A model generated the notes under the pieces. It searched no databases, was not told where the DNA came from, and saw nothing but the letters and a program-made list of their open reading frames with translations. From Calamus simplicifolius (taxonomy: Eukaryota; Streptophyta; Magnoliopsida; Arecales; Arecaceae), in the NCBI GenBank assembly GCA_900491605.1, contig UESW01004353.1, positions 822,526 to 886,525 of the forward strand: a stretch of DNA of 64,000 nucleotides. Direction: 5' to 3'. Positions 1 to 11,154 of the stretch are shown here, in pieces; positions within the stretch are counted from its first letter, which is position 1; every line of letters starts with the position of its first letter. A program made the translations under genes and the position numbers.

Positions 1-1035
1 GAAATAAATGATAAAACAAATCATTCACATGATATAATAAAATAAAACTATTTTATCATGTGATATGATTTGTTTTGAACACAAGACATTTGAATTAAAA
101 ATCCATAACTTACCACCACACCATCAAAAAAATCTATATTTACTATGATTTTCTTTTATTTAAACCATACGTACAAATAAAAGTCTGATCTATTAACTCT
201 TCAGCGATGAAGGGGATAATAAGTTGCTATAAAAGATTTAATTAGATCCCAAAATAATTAAATCTCAAAATAATGCGAAGGGAATAATAAGTTGCTTTAA
301 AAGATTTAATTAGATCCCAAATAATTAAATCTCAAAATAATAGAAACACTCGTAACAAAACAAGGCAGAGGTATTAAGGCTCTGATACCAACTATAAGAA
401 ATCTATTTAAAAAATCTATACATAAATTGTATAGAAATAATAACAGGATCACCTCTTGAGGATCTAAATCAGGATTTGATTGAGTTGAGTGCTTCCAATC
501 AATGAGCAATCGCACAACAATGGTGTATGCCCTCAGGATTTGCTACCCAATCTCTATGGCTTCTTTTTGGTTTTCTCACGTATGATGCATGTGATATCAA
601 AAACCTTAGAATGGATCTCTATTTATAGAGATTTTCTTAACTTCCTTCCACCGCCTACTCCTATCAAAGTAGGTATTTTAAATTTCAAAAGAGATATAAT
701 TATCACTTAATTAATTAGTGGATAGATATTATTGAGAATTATCTCCAAGAGATTGAGATATATCTGCAAGTGGTTATCAAATAAAATAAAATAAAATAGG
801 ATAGGACCATCCCCCAACGGGATACTATAGTACCTTGGCCTGAGATTCTTTATCGATAGTTTCGAATCCGGTAATAGGGCGCATCTGTTCCTTCGAGACC
901 TCAACATATCGATATATTTTTATGTTTAGAAAAATTATATGATAAATTTTTTTTTCATATAACAATATTAATTTTATGCATGTTAAATGATCCGCATGCT
1001 TCTGCTACACACACACACACATATATATATATGTG

Positions 1036-1066
<31 letters not shown>

Positions 1067-1144
1067 TTGAGTCCCAATATGTTCAATTATAGATGCGCAT
1101 ATTTTCTTTGAGATTTTGTGTGGCTATTCTAAAAATAAATCACA
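1..1144 (-). repeat. Direct repeat copy 1: LTR-retroelement remnant, minus orientation
   Basis: This stretch recurs at 13063-14321 in the same orientation with only small differences. It contains GGCTCTGATACCA at 378-390, the reverse complement of a Met-tRNA primer-binding site, so what lies to its right (about 393-1144) should be a 5' LTR read on the minus strand and what lies to its left internal sequence. The LTR edge next to the PBS reads TATAAG rather than the usual TG, in both copies. A CA/TA/TG microsatellite and a T-tract lie near 1010-1068. The left edge is cut by the window start. No coding capacity is visible. Confidence 0.6.
378..390 (-). other. Primer-binding-site match (Met tRNA), repeat copy 1
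   Basis: GGCTCTGATACCA on the plus strand is the reverse complement of the TGGTATCAGAGCC priming motif common in plant LTR retroelements. The same motif is at 13442-13454 in the second copy. Confidence 0.6.
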
Positions 1145-1887
1145 ATTTTATTATATGATGACTAATAAGTTTTATTCATGATCATTATATGATCATTCTA
1201 TTACCCAATATGTCTGTCTGAGAGAGGAATTGGTTGAGTAAAAGCAAAGCTTACGTGCTATTTGGGTAACCCAAATAGGATGATCATGTTGATCATTGAT
1301 TCTTGATAACTTAAGATCATCGTATGTAGTAACCCAATCGAATTTCCACATTAATCTTAGGTTACTAATGAATCTTATATTGAGATGGTCTGATTTCTAA
1401 TAATTTAATGTTATAATGTTTGGTATGATATATGATACTAATTAAATATTCTCATTCATATATATAAGTTTACTATATTTGGTATGCCTAGGGAATCCTT
1501 GATTACCAACTATAAAATACTAAAATTATTCCTAAATAATTGACCTTTCTCTACTTAAAAAAAACTACCTCTAATATATTCTACAAGTACCATATTTTTT
1601 TTATTTCATATTATTATTTTTATTATAATATCTAGATTAAATTATAAATTTATTTTTATAAATCATAGTATAAGAATAATTATATTATCATATGATATTA
1701 TAATATTATAATTATTATAGTGTTTATAATTATAATATAACTTTATAATATTAAATTAAATATAATATAAAAAATAATATTAAGTATTTTTTATATGGAT
1801 AGAGACATTTTGGTTTCTAAATATTGAGGAACAGCCACATAGGATTGCTGTTAAATGCATTGATCCTATTACTACTATCTCCCATAA
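1145..1887. other. AT-rich intergenic sequence, no gene seen
   Basis: Very AT-rich, with runs of short TA/AT words around 1600-1790. Only short random ORFs are present. I see no repeat relationship to the rest of the window until 1888, where gypsy LTR homology begins abruptly. Confidence 0.6.
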
Positions 1888-3384
1888 CAAATAGATGACT
1901 TTGGGGATGGATGGTGATTTTTTGGATGGAATGTCATGATGGACGATAACTTCTAGGCTCATCTGATATGAGCGATTGGTACTCCATAACAGATGATGAC
2001 TTTAGTGGGGTTTGTCCCATCAGAATGAGTCTGTGAAACTTGAGGTGTGATCACTTGTCAGAGCATTTATGATGATGGCAATAATAGTGAGTCTTGCTTC
2101 TTAGTGCATGTCAGAGCTTCAAAGATGGATGACTGCATAGTTGGTGGGTCAAGTCCTATCAGAGTGTGTGATCATTATGATGCTTGTCAGATATACCTCT
2201 CATATTGTACATCGCTATATGGACAATGATGGAATGTGGCACGTGGCCATATATTGTGGCTACTAGGATCAAGCCAGGGGTAAAAGTCCTGCTCTATGTT
2301 GTCCTTCCCTTCGTGCTCTCTGTTGTCCTTCCCTCGCATGTATAGGCTGGTGTGATGGATGTCTAGCTTGCTAGTAATATTCCCGAGGAACTCCACATCG
2401 ATCTCATCATGGGTTGATCCTTTCTCTCTCCCTTGGAGGTGGATCTCGTCCTTTCTATTCTGACAGCATTGCCATTGCCGCCTTTGAGCTACCTAGAGAG
2501 GCACATTCATGTCCCGCCCCATTGGAAACTCAGGTCTGCATGAGTCCACCGGGGACGCCAGCAAGCTTGAAGGCATTGGGAAGCATCAATGGAGCCAGGA
2601 GCTGGACGTGGAGTCAGGGCTGATGCCATGAAAGGCCGAGGATGCCTGGATGATTGAGTCGAGGCCGTGGAGTCGGATGCCAACTGCATGGAGTCGGGAG
2701 TCGACTGGGACGAAGAGAGCCAGAACCGTGTAGCAAAGATGAGGGAGTCGGGATGGACCAAAGGTCTCTCGTATGGGGGTGGTTGAGTAGAGTCCGACAC
2801 CCGATGCTAGGCTAGGACAAAGTCGGGGAAGACCGGGGACTACCGGGAGTCGAGGTCGAAAGTTGGAAGCAGGGCCAAGGCGAAGCTATGTTCGAGAGTA
2901 GGGGACGAAGCCAGAAGCAGCGGGGACCATCGTTGGGAAGATGGGTATGGAGCCTAGAGTTAGTTGATGACCAGCTCATCCTCTTTGAAATAAAGGCTGG
3001 GGACCCAACTCTGTGTGCAGCAGAGAGAGAGATGGGGTCCTTTTCCTGGTGCTGGATTAGGGTAGCCGACGGTGCTAGGACTGGAGGTCGGGACATAGCC
3101 GGGTTGTCGGGTTCTAGAGGTGGTCGAGAGCAGGACAGCTGGGAGTCAAGAGCTATTGGGAAGGAGCCTGGAGCTATGGGAGGTGCTGAGATGAGCAACT
3201 TTGAGAATTGGCATGAGGTGTCGGCTGCTGGAGTCTATTCCATGGAGTCCGAAGGTGGCTGGGAGCTGAAGCTAGTAGTCTGGAGAGGACCAAGATGGTG
3301 GAATGGGATCCAGTAGCCTGGTGCCGAATCGAGACACCCATGGGAGAGAAGTCGAAGCAGACTCGGGCATCGGGATGGAGTTGG

Positions 3385-3389
3385 GAGTT
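3385..3389. repeat. Target-site duplication GAGTT, left
   Basis: GAGTT immediately precedes TGATG at 3390 and recurs at 9134-9138 immediately after CATCA. The uninterrupted homologous copy near 30588-30592 has one GAGTT. Confidence 0.9.
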
Positions 3390-4028
3390 TGATGCAGGGC
3401 GATATTCAAAACGCCTGCAACTCAAGAACGATCTAATCTGCGAGAAAAGAATTCGTCCAGGTTTGGTTCGAATCTTGACAAGAAAAGGGAAAATTTTCGA
3501 ATTTTGATCACTCTCAATCCGAAATTTAAAGGAAGAGCAATTGAATTTTCAATTCAATTGTTTTGAATCAGAAAAAAAAAAAAAACATTCATCTTTATTC
3601 AAGAGGAAAAAAAAGGAAATCTAAAACAACGTCTTTCTTCTCTGCCTCTGACGGCCGCCCAAAACCAACCTAAATAAGAGAGAAAACCCTAACATTATAA
3701 GTCCAGAAAAATTACAACTATGCCATTAAAAACGAAAACAGGCCCAAAACTCCTATCAGACGAGCCCGGATGGCCAAAATCCACATCAGCTCATTGCCAA
3801 TGGCAATGACTTTGAATCAGCAGCCCGTTTCCATGTGACTATCCAAGTTTGGGCCCAATCCGACACATAAAATTTCAAGCCCGTTTGTTCTGCAACCTCT
3901 TGGACCTTCGTAGATTATCTGGTGTGGTCTTCCCTGACGTGGCCTGCTGACTCTGGGTTGCTGGTACAGGAACATCCAAGGATTGGTTCGACTGACCCGA
4001 ACTCTGGTCCGAACTGATGTCCTCATCA
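3390..4028 (-). repeat. 3' LTR of CRM-like element
   Basis: 639 bp, near-identical to 8494-9133, with TGATG and CATCA at its ends. The last roughly 150 bp adjoining the internal region (3875-4028) are open in the pol frame and encode the polyprotein C-terminus. Confidence 0.9.
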
Positions 4029-4528
4029 CTCTCCCCTTCCTCTGAAAAGCTTGACCTCAAGCTCGAATTCTCTCCTGCATAAGGGGTCAGATGCCGAATG
4101 TTGAACACATCCGAAATGAAGACATCATCTGGTAACTCAACCCGATAGGCATTGTCACCAAATTTCTCCAATACCTGGCATGGACCTATCTTCTTCGGCT
4201 TGAGCTTCGTGAAAGCTCCCTGTGGATACCGCTCCCTTGGTAAGTAAACCCATACCAAATTGCCCACTTCAAAGGACTGTTGCCGACGCTACTGATCAGC
4301 TTTCGCCTTGTATTTGGCGTAAGTCTGCTCCAATTTGGCTCTAACAGTCGCATGTATCTCCTGCAAGTCAGACACTCTATCTTCAACCTTCTGACTCATC
4401 TTCTCTGGCGACTCAACTGGCAGAACATCCAAAGGACCTCTTGGCAAGAACCCAAACAGTATCTGAAACGGAGCAAACCCTATAGAACGGTTCACTGAAG
4501 AGTTGAACTCAAACTCAATCTTCGGCAA
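3875..4528 (-). pseudogene. Integrase C-terminus and tail (CRM-like pol, broken)
   Basis: This is the end of the integrase in the same frame as the upstream pol ORF, separated from it by an in-frame TGA at 4529-4531 and interrupted again by TAG at 4289-4291. The first part shows the post-catalytic integrase helix (NRSIGFAPFQILFG). The second carries the C-terminal beta-barrel-like segment (LVWVYLPRERYPQGAFTKL, then VFNIRHLTPY). It ends with a Ser/Gln/acid-rich linker and a basic tail RRSKRLQNKRA that lies inside the 3' LTR. I see no classic aromatic chromodomain. In CRM-type elements the equivalent tail is a putative targeting domain; that role here is inference. Confidence 0.7.
4029..4044 (-). 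other. Polypurine tract of CRM-like element
   Basis: The minus strand reads cagaggaaggggagag directly before the 3' LTR, as expected for the plus-strand primer of reverse transcription. Confidence 0.8.
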
Positions 4529-6570
4529 TCACAAATCCCAGCTCCTGAATTCATGCACATTTGCCCGCAACAGATTACCCGAGCTACGGTTGACAACTTC
4601 AGTCTGTCCATCCGTCTGAGGATGATAAGGACTGCTGAATTTCAACTTTGTGCCCAACTTCTTCCACAGCTCTCGCCAGAAGTGTCCCATAAACTTGCTG
4701 TCCCTGTCTGACACTATGGATGCCGGTATACCAAAATGTTGAACCACTGAAGCAAAATATAAGTCAGCAACCTTTGACGCATCAAAAGTGGTTTTGCATG
4801 GCAAGAAACATGCCACCTTACTGAACCGATCCACAATCACCATAATCGAATCCAGTCCCCTTGCTGTCCGTGGCAATCCTACAATAAAGTCCATAGAAAC
4901 ATCTCGCCATGGTGCCTCTGGGATAGGTAAAGGCGTGTACATACCTTGGTTCGTGTCTGTCCCCTTCGACTCTTGACACAACCTGCACCTCTTCACAAAA
5001 GCCTTGACATCTCGGTCAAGACCAGGCCAATAAAACCGCTGCCGAATCAACCAGGTTGTTTTATCCCTTCCGAAGTGACCCTGGTTATGCAGTTCCTGGA
5101 TGATCAACACACGAAGAGACGTATCAGGAACACATAAGCAGTTACCTCGAAACAAATATCCATCATGGAGAACGAAATCAGTTCGCTCCCCCGCCTCAAT
5201 TTTGGCCAAAATCTCCTTGAAGTGCTCATCCATACGAATGTCCTCCCTTACACTCTCAAAGCCGAGAGTGTACACATGCATAGCGCCAATCAACAAGCTC
5301 CGCCTACTCAAAGCATCATCCACTCTATTCAACATACCAGACTTGTGCTTGATGCTGAAAGTGTATTCCTGCAAGGCACTCACCCACTTCGCATGCCTTG
5401 AACTCAGTTTATGCTGACCCTGTAAGAACTTCAGCGCCTGATGGTCTGAATACAGTACAAACTCCCGCTGAATCAAGTAGTGGCGCCAATGCTGCAAGGA
5501 TCTCACAATGGAGTACAATTCCAGATCATAAACCGAATAAGCCAGTTTAGCTCCTCCTAGCTTTTCACTGAAGTATGCGACTGGTCTTCCTTCCTGGTTA
5601 AGCACTGCCCCAATTCCAGTCTTCGAAGCATCACAATCCACCTCAAAAACTCTATCAAAATCAGGAAGACCCAATAAAGGAGCTTCGGTCAATCTGACTT
5701 TCAGCCCATCAAATGCCTCCTGTGCGGCATCATTCCACCCGAATCTGGCTCCCTTCAACAATTCCGTTAAAGGTGCAGCCAGCTCACTGTACCCCTTGAC
5801 AAACCTGCGATAAAACCCTGCAAGACCCAAAAAGGATCTCAATTCTATCAAGGTTGAAGGTACTGGCCATTCCACAATTGCATGCACCTTATTCCTATCT
5901 GGGAGAATTCCCTCTCCAGTCACAACGTACCCCAGAAAAATCAGTCTCCCAACCATCCAAATGCACTTCTCTGGGTTAGCAACTAACTGGTTCTCACGTA
6001 ACACTGACAAAACCTGTGCCACATGGCCCACATGCTCTTCGGCTGTCCTGCTGTATATCAAAATATCATCAAAGTAGACAACCACAAATGAGCTAAGAAA
6101 TGGACGTAAAACCTGGTTCATTACGCGCATGAACGTGCTCGGCGCGTTGGACAACCCGAATGGCATTACCAACCACTCATACAGCCCTTCCTTAGTCTTG
6201 AAGGCTGTCTTCCATTCGTCTCCAGGCTTCATCCTTATCTGATGGTACCCACTCTTCAAATCAATCTTCGTGAAGACCTTAGCATCACTCAATGATCAAG
6301 CATGTCGTCCAACCTCGGTATCGGGAACCTGTACTTCACAGTAATTTTGTTAATCGCACGGCTGTCGACACACATGCGCCACGTACCATCCTTCTTCGGT
6401 ACCAAAAGGGCTGGCACCGCGCACGGGCTAATGCTCTCCCGTACGAACCCCTTGTCCAAAAGTTCTTGGACCTACCTCCTCAATTCCTCATGCTGCTGCG
6501 GTGTCATCTGATAATGAGCCTTATTCGGCAACACTGAGCCCGGAATAAGGTCAATGCCGTGCTGAATATC
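4529..6570 (-). pseudogene. Reverse transcriptase-RNase H-integrase of CRM-like element (broken)
   Basis: This encodes the replication enzymes that copy element RNA to DNA and insert it. Open from 6292 to 4529 (587 residues): RT palm with YFDD at about residues 73-76, RNase H with DCDASKTGIGAVL near 215, integrase zinc-binding HHCC near 395-430 ending in RCRLCQ, and the catalytic core with MDFIVGLP and VSDRDSKF. The N-terminal RT piece (6292-6570) is recognisable but carries an in-frame TAG at 6472-6474 and a frame change near 6290, and is cut from gag by a TGA at 6571-6573. It is therefore not translatable as one polyprotein. Both RT stops look like C-to-T changes, as expected of methylated repeats. 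Confidence 0.85.
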
Positions 6571-8400
6571 TCAGAGAGGTGGTAATCCGGTCGGTAGCTC
6601 CTTTGATACAACATCTCGGAATTCCTCTAAGATAGACACCAACTCCTCAGGAATCATATTTGGCCTTTGCTCCTCTTCCACGCCGAAGTCTCCTGACTTG
6701 CTCACCAAAGCAAAACAAACATCCTCTCCATCCAAACTCGCATCGAATTCTGTGCTTGGTAAACAAATTACTGTATTCTGTCCACTCACTTCCTGAAGCG
6801 GCTTCAAGATAACTTTCCTCCCATCTGGACGCAGCATATAACTGTGGGTGTACCCATTGTACACTGCCCTGTTATCAAACTGCCACGGACGCCCCAGTAT
6901 GATGTGAGTAGCATCCGTTGGAACAACATCCGCCTCAATAGTTGTCTCGAAATGAGGACCAAAACATAGTGACAACTTACACCTTCGGCTGACCTGAATG
7001 TCTGCACTTCGGTTCACCCAACCGAGCTTATATGGATGTGAGTGAGGATCTGTCTGCAACCCCAGCTTCTTCACAGCCTCCTCTGCTATCACATTCTTCC
7101 AACTGCCGGAGTCTATGATAACACGACATGTTTTGCCAGCCACAAAACATTTCGTTGTGAAGATGTCATGCCGACGCCAATCTTCATCTGATCTCGGCGC
7201 CAGACACATTCTTCGTATCACCAAGCTCTCCCCTTGAATATGGTCCGGATCAATAACACACAGCTCATCATTAAATTTCTCATCCTCAGGGAACTCTCCT
7301 CCATTTTTGTCCTCCATATAATCCTCCATATACAACTGAGCTCGCGCCTTGGGGCATTCATTGGCATAGTGCCCCAAATTCTGACACCGATGGCACCGAA
7401 TGTTAGCCCTGTTGCTGCTCACTCTCGCCTGAGAACCTGAGGTTCCATTCGACCCTGTTGGTCTTGGAGGTACTGATGCCTGCGGCCTCGCTACTGGAGG
7501 CATAAATTTGCCCCCTGAATTCTGCCCTGAACTCTGGCCCGTAGTAAAACCACCTCTGCTCTGAAACCCCCTGTTTCTCATCAAGCTCTTTTCCACTGCC
7601 TGAGCCCTCATATGCGCATCTCCTACGCTATCAATTCGATGCACAGCCAGTGCATCTTGGATTGGCAGCCGCAAGCCATGAAGATACATGGCTATCAATC
7701 TCGGTTCAGCCTCAATCAACCGATTTCGTGCAACCAATCGATAAAATTCAGTTGTGTACTCCTCGACGCTCCGACTACCTTGCGTCAAACCATGCAACTT
7801 CGAATACAAAATCTGCTCATGGTTCGGAGGCAAAAACTCCCTGTTCATCTCCTGCTTTAGCGCTGCCCATGACGCTAATGGAGGTCTCCCATCCATATAT
7901 CTACGATAGTGCTGCGCATGCCACCAAGCAGCAGCCCTATCTCTGAATCGAATTGCGACAAGCGGTACCTGCTTGTCTAAGGGCACCTCCTTCAGACGAA
8001 AAACATCATCGATCTGAAGGGTCCAATCTACATACTCGTCTGGGTTAATTCCTCCTTTAAACTCTGGAATTTCGACCCTGAAGCCTGCTTCCCACCGATT
8101 CTGATTTTCGAAATAGGGAGGTTGATCGACATACCTTGGAAGTCCAACATCAGGCCTCTGTTGCCCTCTTCGAATTGGTGGTGCCTCCAGATTTTCGAAA
8201 CCCCTCTCCCTACCTCCATCAATTTCATCATGCTCCTCCACGCGAAGGGGTTGGGCACGATTCTGCACCTCCAGCCGCGCCATCATCGCCTGCATGGTTT
8301 GCATCATCTGTTGCATCACCTGGTGCTGGTCTCGCATGGCGTCTTGCATAGCATCTCTCACGGCGTCTCTCAGGGATTGATCATTGTTCTTCTGCTCCAT
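6571..8400 (-). pseudogene. Gag-protease of CRM-like element (open, but cut off from pol)
   Basis: A 609-residue open frame starting ATG at 8398-8400, just inside the PBS. Residues 1-50 are Met/Gln/Asp-rich with heptad-like spacing, probably a coiled coil. A retrotransposon capsid domain follows at about 107-265 (FRVEIPEFKGG, then AAAWWHAQHY). A CCHC zinc knuckle is at 336-349 (CHRCQNLGHYANEC) and an aspartic protease motif IIDSGS near 428-433. The ORF ends just as RT would begin. Gag would form virus-like particles and package element RNA; protease would cleave the polyprotein. It could still be translated alone, but the element cannot move without help. Confidence 0.85.
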
Positions 8401-8477
8401 TGGATCAAATTTTGGTTAGGGTTGATATTTGGGTTTGGAAGGAATGGATCAAGACGGTAATGGAAGGAATGGATCAA

Positions 8478-8490
8478 GGCTCTGATACCA
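8478..8490 (-). other. Primer-binding site of CRM-like element
   Basis: GGCTCTGATACCA (reverse complement TGGTATCAGAGCC) lies three bases from the LTR edge at 8494, matching the Met-tRNA 3' end used for minus-strand priming. Confidence 0.85.
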
Positions 8491-8493
8491 AGT

Positions 8494-9133
8494 TGATGCA
8501 GGGCGATATTCAAAACGCCTGCAACTCAAGAACGATCTAATCTGCAAGAAAAGAATTCGTCCAGGTTTGGTTCGAATCTTGACAAGAAAAGGGAAAAATT
8601 TGAATTTTGATCACTCTCAATCCGAAATTTAAAGGAAGAGCAATTGAATTTTCAATTCAATTATTTTGAATCAGAAAAAAAAAAAAAGACATTCATCTTT
8701 ATTCAAGAGGAAAAAAAAAGGAAATCTAAAACAGCGTCTTTCTTCTCTGCCTCTGACGGCCGCCCAAAACCAACCTAAATAAGAGAGAAAACCCTAACAT
8801 CATAAGTTCAGAAAAATTACAACTATGCCATTAAAAATGAAAACAGGCCCAAAACTCCTATCAGACGAGCCCGGATGGCCAAAATCCACAGCAGCTCATT
8901 GCCAACGGCAATGACTTTGAATCAGCAGCCCGTTTCCATGTGACTATCTAAGTTTGGGCCCAATCCGACAAATAAAATTTCAAGCCCGTTTGTTCTGCAA
9001 CCTCTTGGACCTTCGTAGATTATCTGGTGTGGTCTTCCCTGACGTGGCCTGCTGACTCTGGGTTGCTGGTACAGGAACATCCAAGGATTGGTTCGACTGA
9101 CCCGAACTCTGGTCCGAACTGATGTCCTCATCA
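8494..9133 (-). repeat. 5' LTR of CRM-like element
   Basis: 640 bp, TGATG...CATCA, followed by the TSD at 9134-9138. Differences from the 3' LTR seen by eye include the bases aligned to 3442, 3488-3493, 3560, 3636, 3694, 3701, 3734, 3788, 3803, 3844 and 3866. Confidence 0.9.
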
Positions 9134-9949
9134 GAGTTGGAGTCCCTTGTCTTGGTTTCCTTGTCTCTTATGCCTATCTGCCACGTTACCAACATACTCA
9201 TGTATGTACACAAGGAGCCCAAGAGAGTAATGTGGCTGCCATGACATGCATGCATGCAGGAGGCCAAGGGGTGTAATCATGGCACATCCTTTTGATGGAA
9301 GTAAAGGTTGGGGTTATCAGTTCACTGTCAACCTGCATGGGCCACACTCATAATCGGTCAACATGACCACTTTAGGCAGTCTGATTCTGTTGACTAGGAT
9401 GAGGGACGGAGGTGGCCTGGTGAAGCCGGGAGTCCAAAGGCAGGACAAAAAGCTGGAGTCGACTGGGAGCTGAGGCCAACGAGGACCAAGCCCAACAAGG
9501 ATGGCCATGACCAATGAGAGCGAGTCGAGGCCGAGTAGGAGAGGCCAATACAGGAGGCTGAGGCTGAGTTCGGAGGTTGAGTCTGGAGGATGAGTAGAAA
9601 GTGGCCGACTCCGGAGGTCGAGTAGGAAGAGGTCGGAAAGTCGAGGCCAAGTTCGAAGGCCGAGTAGAAAGAGGCTGACTCCGGAGGTCGAGTCTGGGTG
9701 CGATTACCATAGCCTATGGGGTTTATTGGCCATACCAGATGCCCTCCATACTCCTGAGCTTGTACGACTGCACGTCTTGTATCCGCCAAGCGAAAGGAGT
9801 GTAGAGCTCTTTATCTTCGTATTTGCCTTTGTATGCTAACTTTGGCTCTAATTCCTTCTGAGTGGAGGAACCTTTTCTTTTTGCATCACTTTTGATAATT
9901 TTTTTGTCTGCCTTGTGAGGACCTTCACATGCTCTCGGGAGCCATGCTT

Positions 9950-10100
9950 TTGCCTGTTCAAAAAACTTTAAGCAAAGTTTGGAGGTAAGTTGATTACTTT
10001 TGACTAGCTGAGGGCAGCCAGCAATCCTTTTTCGACATAGCATCCAAAAGTGGATGCCCATCAACTATGAGCTGAGGAGTTGATCTCTCTCGCTATGAGC
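9950..10100. repeat. About 150-bp direct repeat, first copy
   Basis: Begins 'tgttcaaaaaactttaagca' and runs to 'gagttgatctctctcgc'. A second diverged copy is at 10558-10712. The two bracket the minisatellite at 10195-10510. Confidence 0.65.
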
Positions 10101-10194
10101 TGATTCGGCCTTCATCTTTTGACATGAAGTGAGAAAGTCTTTTTGTTGCCATCTACCAACTTGGAGTTGCCAAGGCAGGCTTTCGGCCGTTGAG

Positions 10195-10510
10195 GCCAGC
10201 TTGAGGACTGCTAAGATTGGCTCGGGGCTGTTGAAACCGACTCATGGACTGCTGAGATTGGCTCGAGGGCTAATGAGACCAACTCGAGGGTTGCTAAGAT
10301 TAGCTCGAGGGCTGCTGAGACTGGCTCAGAGGTTTCTTCAGCTGGCCTGAGGGCTGCTGAGACTGACCCAAGGGCTACTAAGATCGACTTGAGGGCTACT
10401 AAGACCGACCCGAGGGCTGCTGAGTCCGACTCAAGGGCTACTGAGATCGACCCAAGGCTGCTGAGTCTGACCCGATGGCTACTAAAACCGACCCAAGGGT
10501 GTCCACCGAC
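10195..10510. repeat. Degenerate minisatellite, about 30-bp unit
   Basis: About ten imperfect copies of a 'gggctgctgagactgactcga'-type word. It opens frames on both strands (10129-10577) that are low-complexity and not genes. Confidence 0.7.
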
Positions 10511-11154
10511 TGTAAGCCAGGTGGCCTTGTCTGTATGCTTTTTGACGCTGTGCATTTGCCTACTCAAAAAACTTTAGGCAATGTTAAAGGTAAGTTGATT
10601 ACCTTTGATTAGTTAGGGGCAGCCATTAATTCTCTTCCGATGTGGAGTCTGAAAGTGGATGCTCGTAAACTATGAGCTGAGGAGTTGATCTCTTCCGCTG
10701 TGAGTTGACTTGAATGCTTCAACATGCTAGCGATTTATCCCGCAGGGAATCATATTGCCTTGAGGTGGGAGGTGCCAGCGCCTTCGATCGAAGGCTTCAT
10801 GATGTTGGCGAGCTTTATGATGCTCTTGTTAGAGAGCTTGAGGAGGCTCTTGCTTGTTGCTGTGTGGCCATAGAATATTGATCCTGGAACTTTTGAATAA
10901 CTGCCATTAATGCTTGGACTTGCAGGGTAAGGATGGCATGCTATTTTGCTTGAATGGCCTGAGGTAGTAGTGATGGTGGAGCAGAGGCTGGCCTTATATT
11001 GCTCAGCTCGTTGAGGGTGCCCCTCCAGCATGATTGTCAAAATCTTCTTGGGCTCTTGTCATCATCATTTTTTTGGTCCATCATTTTGATCTAAGGGGGA
11101 TGAGGATCTGCAAGCTAGCATCGCCGACGATCCATGCTCTACCCTCCTTTTTGG

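Larger units (their letters stand above)
3390..9133 (-). mobile_element. CRM-like Ty3/gypsy chromovirus, minus strand, TSD GAGTT
   Basis: A complete LTR element of 5,744 bp. It has LTRs at 3390-4028 and 8494-9133 with TGATG...CATCA ends, a 5-bp target duplication GAGTT at 3385-3389 and 9134-9138, a PBS match at 8478-8490, a purine-rich tract at 4029-4044, and gag-protease-RT-RNase H-integrase coding on the minus strand. In element orientation the LTR begins TGATGAGGACATC, which I recall as resembling centromeric CRM/CRR LTR starts. The pol frame also runs into the 3' LTR, a feature I associate with that clade. Clade assignment is from memory and needs a phylogeny. The LTRs differ by roughly a dozen substitutions plus short indels, so insertion is fairly recent. 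The coding region is broken, so it is not autonomous. Confidence 0.85.
1888..9733 (-). repeat. Left LTR remnant of the outer gypsy element (interrupted)
   Basis: Homologous to 28758-31207, where the same run of sequence is continuous. At the break, 'gggagtt' at 3389 resumes as 'gagttggagtccc' at 9134, and the uninterrupted copy at 30586-30599 reads straight through, which fixes the nested insertion. The LTR end is near 9733 after a 'ggggtttattggcc' terminal motif shared with 31190-31201 and 36792-36805. Long open frames in it are non-genic. Confidence 0.65.
9735..11150 (-). mobile_element. Internal remnant of the outer gypsy element
   Basis: This lies between the two LTR remnants of the 1888-12398 element. 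A minus-strand open stretch (9723-10064, Lys-rich, ending in YKLRSMEGIWYGQ) occupies the position of the pol C-terminus, but I cannot assign it to a domain. The rest is a degenerate minisatellite with duplicated flanks and unassigned sequence. No intact gene. Confidence 0.4.

Noticed and set aside
2414..3507. Several open frames on both strands (up to 142 residues)
   Set aside because: G-rich LTR sequence, with the same frames in the homologous LTR at 29623-30728; no protein domain.
10129..10577. Leu/Arg- and Ala/Leu-repeat ORFs
   Set aside because: Translation of a 30-bp degenerate minisatellite.
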